From Pseudomonas sp. S30 (lineage in GTDB: Bacteria; Pseudomonadota; Gammaproteobacteria; Pseudomonadales; Pseudomonadaceae), in the NCBI RefSeq assembly GCF_016518545.1, contig NZ_JACVTO010000015.1, forward strand, positions 62,001 to 126,000: DNA of 64,000 bases. Direction: 5' to 3'. The translations under genes were made by a program, and so were the position numbers. Positions 17,070-26,905 of the stretch are shown here, piece by piece (positions within the stretch are counted from its first letter, which is position 1; the number at the start of each line of letters is the position of its first letter). The notes below the pieces were generated by a model. It was not told where the DNA came from. It was given only the letters and a program-made list of their open reading frames with translations, and ran no database searches.

Positions 17070-17930
17070 ATGCCTGCCTCCCTGACCCGCGCCCTGCTGC
17101 TCATCGTCGGCCTTGCCCTGACGCTGGGCGCCTGCACGCGCATCGACCTGGCCTATCGCAACCTCGACCGCCTGGTGCCCTGGTCGCTCAACGACTACCT
17201 GGACATGAACCGCGAGCAGAAGGCATTGCTCGACCAACGGCTGCGCGACCACCTGACCTGGCACTGCAAGACGCAACTGCCGGGCTACCTCGACTGGCTC
17301 GACAAGGTACAGCGCATGGTCGCCGAGCAGGCGGTCACCGACCAGGCCCTGCAACAGCGCACCGCCGAAGCGCGCGACGCCATCGGTCGGGTAGCCGAAG
17401 CGATCACGCCATCGGCCGCCGAACTGCTGCGCGACATGAGCGATGCCCAGGTGGCCGAGATGCGCAGGGCCTTCGCCGACGATATCGCCGAGCGCGAGAA
17501 AGAATACGTCGACACGCCCCTGCCCCGGCAGATCCAGGAACGCGCGACGCGCATGGAAAAACGCCTGAAACCCTGGCTGGGCGAGCTCAGCGACAGCCAG
17601 CGGCAACGGGTGGCGAGCTGGTCGCAGGCGCTGGGCGATCAGAATCGCGAATGGATCGCCAACCGCCAGGCCTGGCAGCAGCAACTGCTGCAGGCCATGA
17701 GCCAGCGGCAGACAGCGGCGTTCGAGCCACGCCTGGCACAGCTGCTTCAGGACAAGCAGAGCCTGTGGTCGCCCAGTTACCGGGTGGCCTTCGAGAATAC
17801 CGAGCGCCAGGCGCGCGGCCTGTTGGTGGATCTGCTGCAACAGAGCAGCCCGGCGCAACGGCAACGGTTGCTTGATCGGCTGGCCCAGGTGCGCAAGGAC
17901 TTCAGCGAGCTCAAATGCCTCAAGGGCTGA
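17070..17930 (+). CDS. DUF6279-family lipoprotein
   Basis: A 286-residue protein with a lipoprotein signal (MPASLTRALLLIVGLALTLGAC; lipobox LGAC, acylated cysteine at residue 22). The mature part is almost entirely charged alpha-helix (for example DYLDMNREQKALLDQRLRDHLTWH), typical of this Pseudomonas family. It should be anchored to the inner or outer membrane facing the periplasm. Function is unknown. The start follows CAAGGATCC. Confidence 0.8.
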   Translation: MPASLTRALLLIVGLALTLGACTRIDLAYRNLDRLVPWSLNDYLDMNREQKALLDQRLRDHLTWHCKTQLPGYLDWLDKVQRMVAEQAVTDQALQQRTAEARDAIGRVAEAITPSAAELLRDMSDAQVAEMRRAFADDIAEREKEYVDTPLPRQIQERATRMEKRLKPWLGELSDSQRQRVASWSQALGDQNREWIANRQAWQQQLLQAMSQRQTAAFEPRLAQLLQDKQSLWSPSYRVAFENTERQARGLLVDLLQQSSPAQRQRLLDRLAQVRKDFSELKCLKG

Positions 17931-18011
17931 GGCGCGCGACGCAAGAAACGACAAGAAACCCCTACCCGGCTCACGTACACTCGCGCCCCTGTCTTATCGC
18001 TGGAGATGCCC

Positions 18012-18887
18012 GTGAGCCCCATCGCCCTCGTCCGCCTGCTGACCCTCGCTGCTGTCTGGGGCGCCAGCTTCCTGTTCATGCGCATCATCGCGCCCGAGCT
18101 GGGGGCCGTGCCGACGGCTTTCTTTCGCGTATCGATCGCCTGTCTCGGGCTGATCGGGATGCTCGCGGCCGCGCGGGTGCGCTGGCACTTCCAGGGCAAA
18201 CTGGGCGCCTGCCTGGTGCTGGGCATGATCAACTCGGGCATTCCGGCGACCTTCTACGCGCTGGCCGCCCAGGTGCTGCCGGCCGGCTACTCGGCCATCT
18301 TCAACGCCACCACGCCGCTGATGGGCGTGCTGATCGGGGCGCTGTTCTTCCACGAGGCCCTGACCTTGCCCAAGTTGTGCGGCATCTTCCTGGGTCTGTT
18401 CGGCGTCGCCGTCCTCAGCGGGGCCGGCCCGGTAGCGCTGGACCTGGCCCTGCTGCAGGGCGCACTGGCGTGCCTGGCCGCTACCACCTGCTACGGCTTC
18501 GCCGGCTTTCTCGCCCGACGCTGGGTAGGAACCCTGGATAGCCGCCTGTCGGCACTGGGCAGCATGCTCGGCGCCACCCTGCTGCTGACGCCGTTGTTCG
18601 CCTGGAGCGTGCTGACCCAGCCACCGGCGAGCTGGGGCGGGTGGCCGGTGTGGGGCTCCTTGCTGGGGCTGGGACTGGTATGCACGGCGTTCGCCTACAT
18701 CCTGTACTTCCGCCTGCTGAACGAGATCGGTCCGGTCAAGGCGACCACCGTGACCTTCCTGATTCCGGCGTTCGGCGTGCTGTGGGGGGCGTGGCTGCTC
18801 GATGAGCCACTGTCCCTGGCGCACCTGTATGGCGGGATGATGATCGGCGCGGCGCTGTGGCTGGTGCTGCGCCCGACGCGCCGCTGA
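18012..18887 (+). CDS. EamA/DMT-superfamily transporter
   Basis: About 291 residues with ten predicted membrane helices in two EamA repeats: the first from LTLAAVWGASFLFMRI, the second from the ALACLAATTCYGFAGFLARR region to the C-terminal YGGMMIGAALWLVLRPTRR. DMT proteins export metabolites or amino acids; the substrate is not predictable. I prefer GTG at 18012 (VSPIALVR), six bases after GGAG, over ATG at 18006, which touches the GGAG directly. The gene is convergent with lpxO; only a weak stem (CCTGCA/TGCAGG) lies between them. Confidence 0.85.
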   Translation: MSPIALVRLLTLAAVWGASFLFMRIIAPELGAVPTAFFRVSIACLGLIGMLAAARVRWHFQGKLGACLVLGMINSGIPATFYALAAQVLPAGYSAIFNATTPLMGVLIGALFFHEALTLPKLCGIFLGLFGVAVLSGAGPVALDLALLQGALACLAATTCYGFAGFLARRWVGTLDSRLSALGSMLGATLLLTPLFAWSVLTQPPASWGGWPVWGSLLGLGLVCTAFAYILYFRLLNEIGPVKATTVTFLIPAFGVLWGAWLLDEPLSLAHLYGGMMIGAALWLVLRPTRR

Positions 18888-18938
18888 GAGAGGCGCCTGC
18901 ACCGCTGCTGCAGGCTCGAGCAATGCAGGCGTGGCCGA

Positions 18939-19874
18939 TCAGAACAGCCAGCGGTACAGCAGGTACGCTACCAGTACGGCCAGCACCGGGCGCAGGATGC
19001 GGTAGGCCTTGGGGTTGGCGCGTTTGAACTGCTTCACATGAGTGCTGATGCGGTTGCTGAAGCGCTTGCTCCAGGCGTAGGCCTGGTTGATGCCGCCGAC
19101 GCGTTCGTCGTCGGTGTTCTGCGGTGCAGTGGCGCGCCCCAGGAAGGCGCTGACCTTGCGATTGATGCGGGTCATCAGCGGGCTGGTCAGCGGTCGCTCG
19201 ACGTCGCAGAACAGGATCACCCGGGTTTCCTGGGTTTCGTTCTTGACCCAGTGCACATAGGTCTCGTCGAACATCACGTCCTCGCCGTCGCGCCAGGCAT
19301 AGACCTGACCGTCGACGTAGATCCGGCAGTCGTCGGAGTTGGGCGTGGACAAGCCCAGGTGATAGCGCAGCGAGCCGGCGAACGGGTCGCGGTGCGGGTT
19401 CAGGTGGCTGCCGCCGGGCAGCAGCGCGAACATCGCACCCTTGACGTTGGGGATGCTGTTGACCAGCTCTACGGTGCGCGGGCACAGGGTTTCGGCCGAC
19501 GGCAGGGCCTTGTCGTACCATTTGAGGTAGAAGCGCTTCCAGCCTTTCTTGAAGAACGAGCCGAATCCGGCGTCGTTGTCCTTCTCGGCCGCGCGGATGT
19601 AGCCCTCGTCGAACAGGCGCATGGCCTCTTCGCGGATTTCCTGCCAGTTGTTCTTCAGGACATCGAGTTCCGGAAAACGCTGACGATCCAGGTAGGGTTT
19701 GGACGGCACGCCGGAGAAAAGGTACATCAGGCTGTTATAGGGGGCGAACAGCGCCGAGTGGTTGACGAACTGGCGCAGTACCGGCAGGCGGGCCTTGCCA
19801 CGCAGGTGCACGAACAGCACGCTGCCGAAGAACACCAGCAGCACACCGGCCTTGGCGAGGAAGGAAAAGGTCAT
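18939..19874 (-). CDS. lpxO: lipid A 2-hydroxylase LpxO-type Fe(II)/2-oxoglutarate dioxygenase
   Basis: A 311-residue member of the aspartyl/asparaginyl beta-hydroxylase family. It has an N-terminal membrane helix (LAKAGVLLVFFGSVLFVHL), a catalytic core with the iron ligands in NPHRDPF (His, Asp) and DETYVHWV (distal His), and the 2-oxoglutarate-binding arginine in ETRVILFCDV. A C-terminal membrane helix (VLAVLVAYLLYRWLF) follows. LpxO hydroxylates the secondary acyl chain of lipid A at the inner membrane and needs O2. The start at 19874 follows AAGGAG. Pseudomonads may carry two LpxO enzymes; which one this is cannot be told. A possible Anr site lies upstream. Confidence 0.85.
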   Translation of the reverse strand: MTFSFLAKAGVLLVFFGSVLFVHLRGKARLPVLRQFVNHSALFAPYNSLMYLFSGVPSKPYLDRQRFPELDVLKNNWQEIREEAMRLFDEGYIRAAEKDNDAGFGSFFKKGWKRFYLKWYDKALPSAETLCPRTVELVNSIPNVKGAMFALLPGGSHLNPHRDPFAGSLRYHLGLSTPNSDDCRIYVDGQVYAWRDGEDVMFDETYVHWVKNETQETRVILFCDVERPLTSPLMTRINRKVSAFLGRATAPQNTDDERVGGINQAYAWSKRFSNRISTHVKQFKRANPKAYRILRPVLAVLVAYLLYRWLF

Positions 19875-19969
19875 GCAACACTCCTTGGGGGGATACGAGC
19901 CGTCCCCGAATAGCCGCCCATGATAAACCCATCCCGGGCCGCTGCAAGCGCCAACCGGCCAGCTGTACG

Positions 19970-19983
19970 TTGATCTGGGTCAA
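19970..19983 (-). promoter_or_regulatory. Anr/FNR-box-like site upstream of lpxO
   Basis: TTGATCTGGGTCAA (minus strand TTGACCCAGATCAA) matches the TTGAT-N4-ATCAA consensus at nine of ten fixed positions. A minus-strand -10 TATCAT lies at 19920-19925, which would put the box about 60 bases upstream of transcription start, the class I position for FNR-type activators. Confidence 0.45.
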
Positions 19984-20044
19984 GCTCGGGGCGGCACGCT
20001 GCCGCCGGAGCCTGAGGCCCCAGGCGCAACGCTCGCCACTGCGC

Positions 20045-21019
<975 letters not shown>

Positions 21020-21153
21020 GGCAGCGGTCCTTGAATCGTGGAATAGGCGCAAAGGGTTCAAGGGTAAGCCTGCCCCCGCCCGGGCGTAAAGCCCGTTCGA
21101 ACCAAGGCGGGCAGCAGACGGTCAACCGCACGACCCGACCTGGAGAGCCTGGG

Positions 21154-22227
21154 ATGAAAGCTCGCTATCGCTGGCCGCTGATCGGCCTGGGCAGCCTCGT
21201 GATACTGCTGGTGGCCCTGCACTTCGCACTGCCCTACCTGGTGCGCAACTACCTCAACGACAAGCTGGCCGACATGGGCGAGTACCGTGGCCAGGTGAGC
21301 GATGTGGACCTGGCGTGGTGGCGCGGCGCCTACCAGATCAACGGCCTGAAGATCGTCAAGACCACGGGCAAGGTACCGGTGCCCCTGCTCGAGGCGCCCC
21401 TGATCGACCTGTCGGTCAGCTGGCACGCCCTCTGGTACGACCAGGCCGTGGTCGCCGAAGTGGCGTTCGTGCGTCCCGAGCTGAATTTCGTCGACGGTGG
21501 CAGCAAGCAGAATTCCCAGACCGGTCAGGGCACCGACTGGCGCGCACAGCTGGAAAAGCTGCTGCCCATCACCCTGAACGAAGTACGCATCGAAGATGGC
21601 ACCCTCACTTTCCGCAACTTCAACTCCAAGCCGCCCGTCGACCTCAAGGCCACCCAGCTGCAGGCGAGCATTCGCAACCTCACCAACGTGCGTGATGAAG
21701 CAGGTCGGCGCGATGCCAGCTTCCAGGCCCAGGCACTGGTGGCTGGCGACGCCAAGGTGGAGAGCCGTGCGACCTTCGACCCCTTCAGCGATTTCGACGA
21801 CTTCGAATTCCGCCTGCGCGCCACCGGCATCGAGCTGCGCCGCCTCAACGATTTCGCCAGCGCCTACGGCAAGTTCGATTTCAACGCCGGGCATGGCGAT
21901 GTGGTGATCGAGGCACAGGCCGAGAAAGGCCGGCTAAACGGTTACATCAAGCCGCTGCTGCGCGATGTCGATGTGTTCGACTGGCAGCAGGACGTGCAGA
22001 ACAAGGACAAGGGCTTCTTCCGTTCCATCTGGGAAGCGGTCGTCGGCGCCAGCGAGACGGTGCTCAAGAACCAGCCCAAGAACCAGTTCGCCACCCGCGT
22101 GGAGCTCAGCGGCAGCGTCCACCAGCAGGACATCAGCGCGTTCGAAGCCTTCCTGCAGATCCTGCGCAACGGCTTCGTCCAGGCCTTCAATGCGCGCTAT
22201 GAGCAGCCCGCGCCGAAACCGGACTGA
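21154..22227 (+). CDS. AsmA/DUF748-like membrane-anchored protein
   Basis: A 357-residue protein with one N-terminal membrane helix (WPLIGLGSLVILLVALHFALPYLV, about residues 7-30). A periplasmic domain follows, typical of DUF748/AsmA relatives (LADMGEYRGQVSDVDLAWWRGAYQINGLKI). GGAGAG precedes the ATG. Such proteins are linked to envelope integrity or lipid transport, but no specific role is established. A perfect inverted repeat follows the stop. Confidence 0.75.
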   Translation: MKARYRWPLIGLGSLVILLVALHFALPYLVRNYLNDKLADMGEYRGQVSDVDLAWWRGAYQINGLKIVKTTGKVPVPLLEAPLIDLSVSWHALWYDQAVVAEVAFVRPELNFVDGGSKQNSQTGQGTDWRAQLEKLLPITLNEVRIEDGTLTFRNFNSKPPVDLKATQLQASIRNLTNVRDEAGRRDASFQAQALVAGDAKVESRATFDPFSDFDDFEFRLRATGIELRRLNDFASAYGKFDFNAGHGDVVIEAQAEKGRLNGYIKPLLRDVDVFDWQQDVQNKDKGFFRSIWEAVVGASETVLKNQPKNQFATRVELSGSVHQQDISAFEAFLQILRNGFVQAFNARYEQPAPKPD

Positions 22228-22231
22228 CGCA

Positions 22232-22250
22232 CCATTCAGGGACTGAATGG
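22232..22250. repeat. perfect inverted repeat between the DUF748-like gene and moxR-like gene
   Basis: CCATTCAG-GGA-CTGAATGG, five bases after the stop codon. There is no T run directly behind, so it may be a weak terminator or a regulator site. A -10-like TATAGT occurs about 35 bases further on, ahead of the MoxR ATPase gene. Confidence 0.45.
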
Positions 22251-22379
22251 CGGGTCTGCATTTGCGCCCGCCGCCCCCGCGTTATAGTCGGCCATCGCTT
22301 TTCCAGCCTACCGCTGGCGTTACGGTGCGGACATCTGCGCGCACCGTCCTGCGCCACCACTGCACCGAGGAATCGATCC

Positions 22380-23225
22380 ATGAAGTTCGAAGGTACCCGC
22401 CACTACGTCGCCACCGATGACCTCAAGCTGGCGGTCAACGCGGCCATTACCCTCGAACGCCCCCTGCTGGTCAAGGGTGAACCGGGCACCGGCAAGACCC
22501 TGCTCGCCGAGCAACTGGCCGAGTCCTTCGGCGCACGCCTGATCACCTGGCATATCAAGTCCACCACCAAGGCGCACCAGGGCCTTTACGAATACGACGC
22601 GGTCAGCCGTCTGCGGGACTCGCAGCTGGGCGTGGACAAGGTCCATGACGTGCGCAACTACCTGAAGAAAGGCAAGCTCTGGGAAGCCTTCGAGGCGCAG
22701 GAGCGGGTGATCCTGCTGATCGACGAAATCGACAAGGCCGACATCGAGTTCCCCAACGACCTGCTGCAGGAACTCGACCGCATGGAGTTCTACGTCTACG
22801 AGACGGACGAGACCATCAAGGCGAGACATCGCCCGATCATCATCATCACCTCCAACAATGAGAAGGAACTGCCCGACGCCTTCCTGCGCCGCTGCTTCTT
22901 CCACTACATCGCCTTCCCTGATCGTCAGACCCTGCAACGCATCGTCGACGTGCACTTCCCGAACATCAAGGCCTCGCTGGTCAGCGAGGCGCTGGACCTG
23001 TTTTTCGACGTACGCAAGGTGCCGGGGCTGAAGAAGAAGCCCTCCACGTCGGAACTGGTCGACTGGCTCAAGCTGCTGATGGCCGATGACATTAGCGAGG
23101 CCGTGCTGCGCGAACGCGACCCGACCAAGGCCATCCCGCCGCTGGCCGGTGCCCTGGTGAAGAACGAGCAGGACGTGCAGTTGCTCGAGCGCCTGGCCTT
23201 CATGAGCCGGCGCGGCAACCGCTGA
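22380..23225 (+). CDS. MoxR-family AAA+ ATPase
   Basis: A 281-residue ATPase. Walker A is GEPGTGKT at residues 33-40, Walker B is VILLIDEIDKAD near 115, sensor 1 is ITSNNEKELPDAFLRRC, and a C-terminal lid domain follows. MoxR proteins act as chaperone-like ATPases, often paired with a von Willebrand factor A protein to insert metals or activate enzymes. The VWA gene begins ten bases downstream, so the two are an operon. GAGGAA precedes the ATG. The client is unknown; none is encoded next door. Confidence 0.88.
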   Translation: MKFEGTRHYVATDDLKLAVNAAITLERPLLVKGEPGTGKTLLAEQLAESFGARLITWHIKSTTKAHQGLYEYDAVSRLRDSQLGVDKVHDVRNYLKKGKLWEAFEAQERVILLIDEIDKADIEFPNDLLQELDRMEFYVYETDETIKARHRPIIIITSNNEKELPDAFLRRCFFHYIAFPDRQTLQRIVDVHFPNIKASLVSEALDLFFDVRKVPGLKKKPSTSELVDWLKLLMADDISEAVLRERDPTKAIPPLAGALVKNEQDVQLLERLAFMSRRGNR

Positions 23226-23235
23226 GGACCTGGCC

Positions 23236-24414
23236 ATGCTGCTCGACCTGTTCAACGAGATGCGCGCGGCCAAGGTGCCGGTGTCGGTGCGCGAACTGCT
23301 CGACCTGCTGGAGGCCGTGCAACGGCGAGTCACGTTCGCCGACATGGACGAATTCTACTATCTGGCCCGTGCGATCCTGGTCAAGGACGAGCGGCACTTC
23401 GACAAGTTCGACAGAGCCTTCTCGGCCTATTTCAAAGGATTGGAACACCTGGACCGACACCTCGAGGCGCTGATTCCCGAAGACTGGCTGCGCAAGGAAT
23501 TCGAGCGTTCGCTGAGCGCGCAGGAGCGCGCGCAGATCCAGTCCCTGGGCGGCCTCGACAAGCTGATCGAGGCGTTCAAGCAGCGCCTGGCCGAGCAGAA
23601 GGAGCGTCACGCCGGCGGCAACAAGTGGATCGGCGCCGGTGGCACCAGCCCGTTCGGCTCCGGCGGCTACAACCCCGAGGGCATCCGCGTGGGCGACGCC
23701 GGCGAGCGCCAGGGCAAGGCGGTGAAGGTGTGGGACCAGCGCGAGTACCGCAACCTCGACGACCAGGTGGAACTGGGTACCCGCAACATCAAGCTGGCCC
23801 TGCGCCGCCTGCGCAAGTTCGCCCGCCAGGGCGCGGCCGAAGAACTGGACATCGACGGCACCATCGACCATACCGCTCGCGATGCCGGGCTGCTCAACAT
23901 CCAGCTGCGCCCGGAGCGGCGCAATACCGTCAAGCTGCTGTTGCTGTTCGACATCGGCGGCTCCATGGATGCCCACGTCAAGGTCTGCGAGGAACTGTTC
24001 TCGGCCTGTCGGACCGAGTTCAAGCACCTGGAGTACTACTACTTCCACAACTTCGTCTACGAGTCGGTGTGGAAGAACAATCAGCGCCGCAGCGCCGAGC
24101 GCTTCGCCACCTTCGATCTGCTGCACAAGTACGGCGACGACTACAAGGTGGTGTTCGTCGGCGACGCGGCCATGGCGCCCTACGAAATCACCCAACCAGG
24201 CGGCAGCGTCGAGCACTGGAACGAGGAAGCCGGGTATGTGTGGATGCAGCGGTTCAGGGAGAAATTCCGCAAGATCGTGTGGATCAACCCGTACCCGCAG
24301 GACACCTGGCGCTACACCGGCTCGACCCAGTTGGTGCGTGAACTGATCGACGACCACATGTACCCGCTGACATTGCAGGGGTTGGAAGATGCCATGCGCT
24401 ATCTGTCGAAGTAG
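23236..24414 (+). CDS. VWA-domain protein, CoxE-like, partner of the MoxR ATPase
   Basis: A 392-residue cytoplasmic protein with no signal peptide. An N-terminal helical region (MLLDLFNEMRAAKVPVSVREL) is followed by a glycine-rich linker near residue 135 and a C-terminal VWA fold. The metal-ion-dependent adhesion site reads DIGGS (from Asp239) where the usual pattern is DxSxS, so the first serine is glycine, as in several CoxE-type proteins. HNFVYESVWKNN and FVGDAAMAPYEIT are other family segments. It probably serves as the substrate-recognition partner of the ATPase upstream. Confidence 0.85.
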   Translation: MLLDLFNEMRAAKVPVSVRELLDLLEAVQRRVTFADMDEFYYLARAILVKDERHFDKFDRAFSAYFKGLEHLDRHLEALIPEDWLRKEFERSLSAQERAQIQSLGGLDKLIEAFKQRLAEQKERHAGGNKWIGAGGTSPFGSGGYNPEGIRVGDAGERQGKAVKVWDQREYRNLDDQVELGTRNIKLALRRLRKFARQGAAEELDIDGTIDHTARDAGLLNIQLRPERRNTVKLLLLFDIGGSMDAHVKVCEELFSACRTEFKHLEYYYFHNFVYESVWKNNQRRSAERFATFDLLHKYGDDYKVVFVGDAAMAPYEITQPGGSVEHWNEEAGYVWMQRFREKFRKIVWINPYPQDTWRYTGSTQLVRELIDDHMYPLTLQGLEDAMRYLSK

Positions 24415-24451
24415 CGCAGGGTTCGCCGCATCGGACTCCCGCGCGACCGCC

Positions 24452-25369
24452 TCACCGCCAGCGTTGCAGGTAGGCCTGCTGCTCGCGCCATGCCGACGTC
24501 TGCACCACCGCACGCAACCGTATCGCAGTGCCCGGCAGGCACTGCGCCAGTTGCGCCAGAGCCAAGGGTGTCAGCGCCCCTAACCGCGGGTAGCCGCCGA
24601 TGGTCTGGCGGTCGTTGAGCAGCACGATCGGCTGGCCATCGGGGGGCACCTGCACGGCGCCCAGTGAAATGCCTTCGGAAATCATCGGCCGCCCCTGATA
24701 CACCAGTGCTGGCCCCAGCAATCGGCAGCCCATGCGGTCGGCACGGCTGTCCAGTATCCAGTCACGGTTGAACGCCTCGAACAGGCTGGTACCACTGAAG
24801 TCGGCGATCTGCGCGCCCATCACCAGGTCCAGCACCGGGGTGTCGGAATAGATAGGCCTCAACGCCTCGGGGACTTCGCGCAGGGCCGGCGCAGCGTCGC
24901 CCACCCGCAAGGCCTGACCTTTGCCCAAGGGCGCACCGCTGCCATCCACACCGCCCAGCTGTTCGCGGACCACGGTCGAGCAACTGCCCAACAGCGCCTC
25001 GCCCTCGAAGCCACCCGGCGCCGCCAGGTAGGCGCGCGCACCCTGCCGGGGCTGTGTCAACGCCAGCCGTTGTCCCTGGCGCAACAGCACGCTGCGCCAG
25101 GGTGCCAGTGGCTGGTCGTCGATGCGGGCCTGCAGGTCGGCCCCGGCCAATGCCAGCACGCAGTCCTGCTCGGCCAGGAGGGTGAACCCGCCCAGCGCCA
25201 CCTCGACGACCGGGGCGTCCAGTGCGTTACCCAGCAGCCAGTTGGCCCAGTTCATCGCCACCCAGTCCAGCGCGCCGCCTTGTGTGACGCCCAGGTGACG
25301 TACGCCCATACGCCCGGCGTCCTGCAACTGGCACAGGGCCGTGCTGGCCTCGATCGTCAATTGTTTCAT
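24452..25369 (-). CDS. pxpC: 5-oxoprolinase subunit C
   Basis: A 305-residue protein of the biotin-dependent carboxyltransferase AHS2 family, with the signatures LQDAGRMGVRHLGVTQGGALDWVA near the N-terminus and DRMGCRLLGPAL, ISEGISLGAVQVPPDGQPI and LNDRQTIGGYP in the last third. With PxpA and PxpB it forms the ATP-dependent 5-oxoprolinase that opens pyroglutamate to glutamate. Its ATG overlaps the pxpB stop by four bases (ATGA), so the two are translationally coupled. Confidence 0.9.
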   Translation of the reverse strand: MKQLTIEASTALCQLQDAGRMGVRHLGVTQGGALDWVAMNWANWLLGNALDAPVVEVALGGFTLLAEQDCVLALAGADLQARIDDQPLAPWRSVLLRQGQRLALTQPRQGARAYLAAPGGFEGEALLGSCSTVVREQLGGVDGSGAPLGKGQALRVGDAAPALREVPEALRPIYSDTPVLDLVMGAQIADFSGTSLFEAFNRDWILDSRADRMGCRLLGPALVYQGRPMISEGISLGAVQVPPDGQPIVLLNDRQTIGGYPRLGALTPLALAQLAQCLPGTAIRLRAVVQTSAWREQQAYLQRWR

Positions 25370-26061
25370 GCCCAGGCCTCCTGAGGACTGTCGTCACCGC
25401 CCTGGGCGACGAACTCGGCGTGCGAGATCGCCACGAAGCGCACCCGATCACCCGGCTGCAACAGGCTGTAGCCATCGCCCTGGCGGTCGAACAGGCGTAC
25501 CGGCGTACGCCCGATCAGGTTCCAGCCGCCTGGCGAGACCGCCGGGTAGGCCGCCGTCTGCCGCTCAGCGATCCCCACACTCCCCGCAGCCACGCGCTTG
25601 CGCGGGGTACTCAGGCGCGGCGTGGCCAGCCGCTCGTCCACCAGTCCCATGAACGCGAAACCGGGAGCGAAGCCCAGGGCGAACACCGGGTAGTCGCGCT
25701 CGCCGTGCAGGCCAATCACCTCCTCCTGGCTCAACCCGGCGCGCGCTGCCAGCACGGGCAGTTCCGGACCGACACTGGGGTGATACCACACCGGGATCTC
25801 ATGACGACGGCCATCGTAGCCAGCATCCGGCTGCACATCCTGCAAGGCCTCGGCGATACGCGCCCGCGCCTGCTCCGGCGCCAGGTCGGACTGCACCATC
25901 ACCGTGGTGTAGGACGGCACGATATCGATCAGGCTATCGCCGAACGTCGTCCGCAGCCGCTGGCTGACGGCCAGGATCCACGGCATGTTGCGCTCATCGA
26001 TGGTGTCGAACAGCCGGACCATGAAGCTGTCGATGGCCACCACCTCGATCCGCGGCCTCAT
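25366..26061 (-). CDS. pxpB: 5-oxoprolinase subunit B
   Basis: A 231-residue AHS1/KipI-family protein. The conserved region reads HEIPVWYHPSVGPEL, DYPVFALGFAPGFAFMGLVDERLATPRLSTPRKRV and VSPGGWNLIGRTP. It pairs with PxpC; together with PxpA it converts 5-oxoproline to glutamate. The ATG at 26061 (MRPRIEVVAID) is ten bases downstream of the pxpA stop; a longer upstream frame overlaps pxpA and is rejected. Confidence 0.9.
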   Translation of the reverse strand: MRPRIEVVAIDSFMVRLFDTIDERNMPWILAVSQRLRTTFGDSLIDIVPSYTTVMVQSDLAPEQARARIAEALQDVQPDAGYDGRRHEIPVWYHPSVGPELPVLAARAGLSQEEVIGLHGERDYPVFALGFAPGFAFMGLVDERLATPRLSTPRKRVAAGSVGIAERQTAAYPAVSPGGWNLIGRTPVRLFDRQGDGYSLLQPGDRVRFVAISHAEFVAQGGDDSPQEAWA

Positions 26062-26071
26062 GGCTCGCGCC

Positions 26072-26860
26072 TCATGCCTGCAAGGCATCCAGCGCCTGGC
26101 GGATATGGCGCACGGCAGCCACCGAGCTGTCGTTGTCGCCATGCACGCACAGGGTCGAAGCGTTCAGGCGCAAGGCGCTGCCGTCGTCGGCCACCAGCGC
26201 CTCGCCACGTGCCAGGCGCAGCGCCTGCGCGACCACCATGTCCGGGTCGTGGTGCACGGCGCCGGGCAGGCGCCGCGACACCAGGTGCCCCTGCGCGGTA
26301 TAGGCGCGATCGGCGAACGCCTCGAACCACAAAGGCACGCCGAGCTCCTGGCCCAGTGCCTGGGCCGCGCTGTCGTCGGCGGTCGCCATGAGCATCAGCG
26401 GCAGGCCAGGCGCATAGGCGGCCACCGCTTCGAGCACCGTGCGCAGCTGACCTGGGTTGGTCATCATGTCGTTGTACAGCGCGCCATGGGGCTTGACGTA
26501 GGCCACGCGCCCGCCCAGCACCTTGCAGATACCTTCCAGCGCTCCGATCTGATAATGCAGCAGGTCGCGGATCTCCTCGCTGCTGCACGCCATGGAGCGC
26601 CGCCCGAAGCCATTGAGGTCCGGGTAGGCCGGGTGAGCACCGATGGTCACGCCGTGCTGCAAGGCAAGGGCCACCGTACGGCGCATGATGCCGGGATCGC
26701 CCGCGTGAAAGCCGCAGGCGATGTTGGCGCAGTCGACGAAGGGCATGACGTCGGCATTCAGGCCCATGCGCCAACTGCCGAAACTTTCGCCCATGTCGCA
26801 GTTCAGCAGCAGGCGCCGGGGAGGTGAAGGGGCTGTCGAGGGAGCTGTTGAAGTGAGCAT
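26072..26860 (-). CDS. pxpA: 5-oxoprolinase subunit A (LamB/YcsF family)
   Basis: A 262-residue LamB/YcsF protein. Motifs are LLLNCDMGESFGSW at the N-terminus, CANIACGFHAGDPGIM, HPAYPDLNGFGRRSM and VKPHGALYNDM. It is the catalytic partner of PxpBC in recycling 5-oxoproline, a spontaneous product of glutamine and of N-terminal Gln/Glu. The start at 26860 follows GAGG at about seven bases. Order pxpA-pxpB-pxpC is the usual one; two genes of other families precede it on the same strand. Confidence 0.9.
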   Translation of the reverse strand: MLTSTAPSTAPSPPRRLLLNCDMGESFGSWRMGLNADVMPFVDCANIACGFHAGDPGIMRRTVALALQHGVTIGAHPAYPDLNGFGRRSMACSSEEIRDLLHYQIGALEGICKVLGGRVAYVKPHGALYNDMMTNPGQLRTVLEAVAAYAPGLPLMLMATADDSAAQALGQELGVPLWFEAFADRAYTAQGHLVSRRLPGAVHHDPDMVVAQALRLARGEALVADDGSALRLNASTLCVHGDNDSSVAAVRHIRQALDALQA

Positions 26861-26905
26861 CGCGGCCTCGTCTGGTGGATATGATCGGTCAGGCACAGGC
26901 GCCAG

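Noticed and set aside
16947..17954. Upstream extension of the S1-domain protein to 614 residues
   Set aside because: The extension is antisense to the DUF6279 lipoprotein gene; the S1 protein has a proper start and Shine-Dalgarno at 16946.
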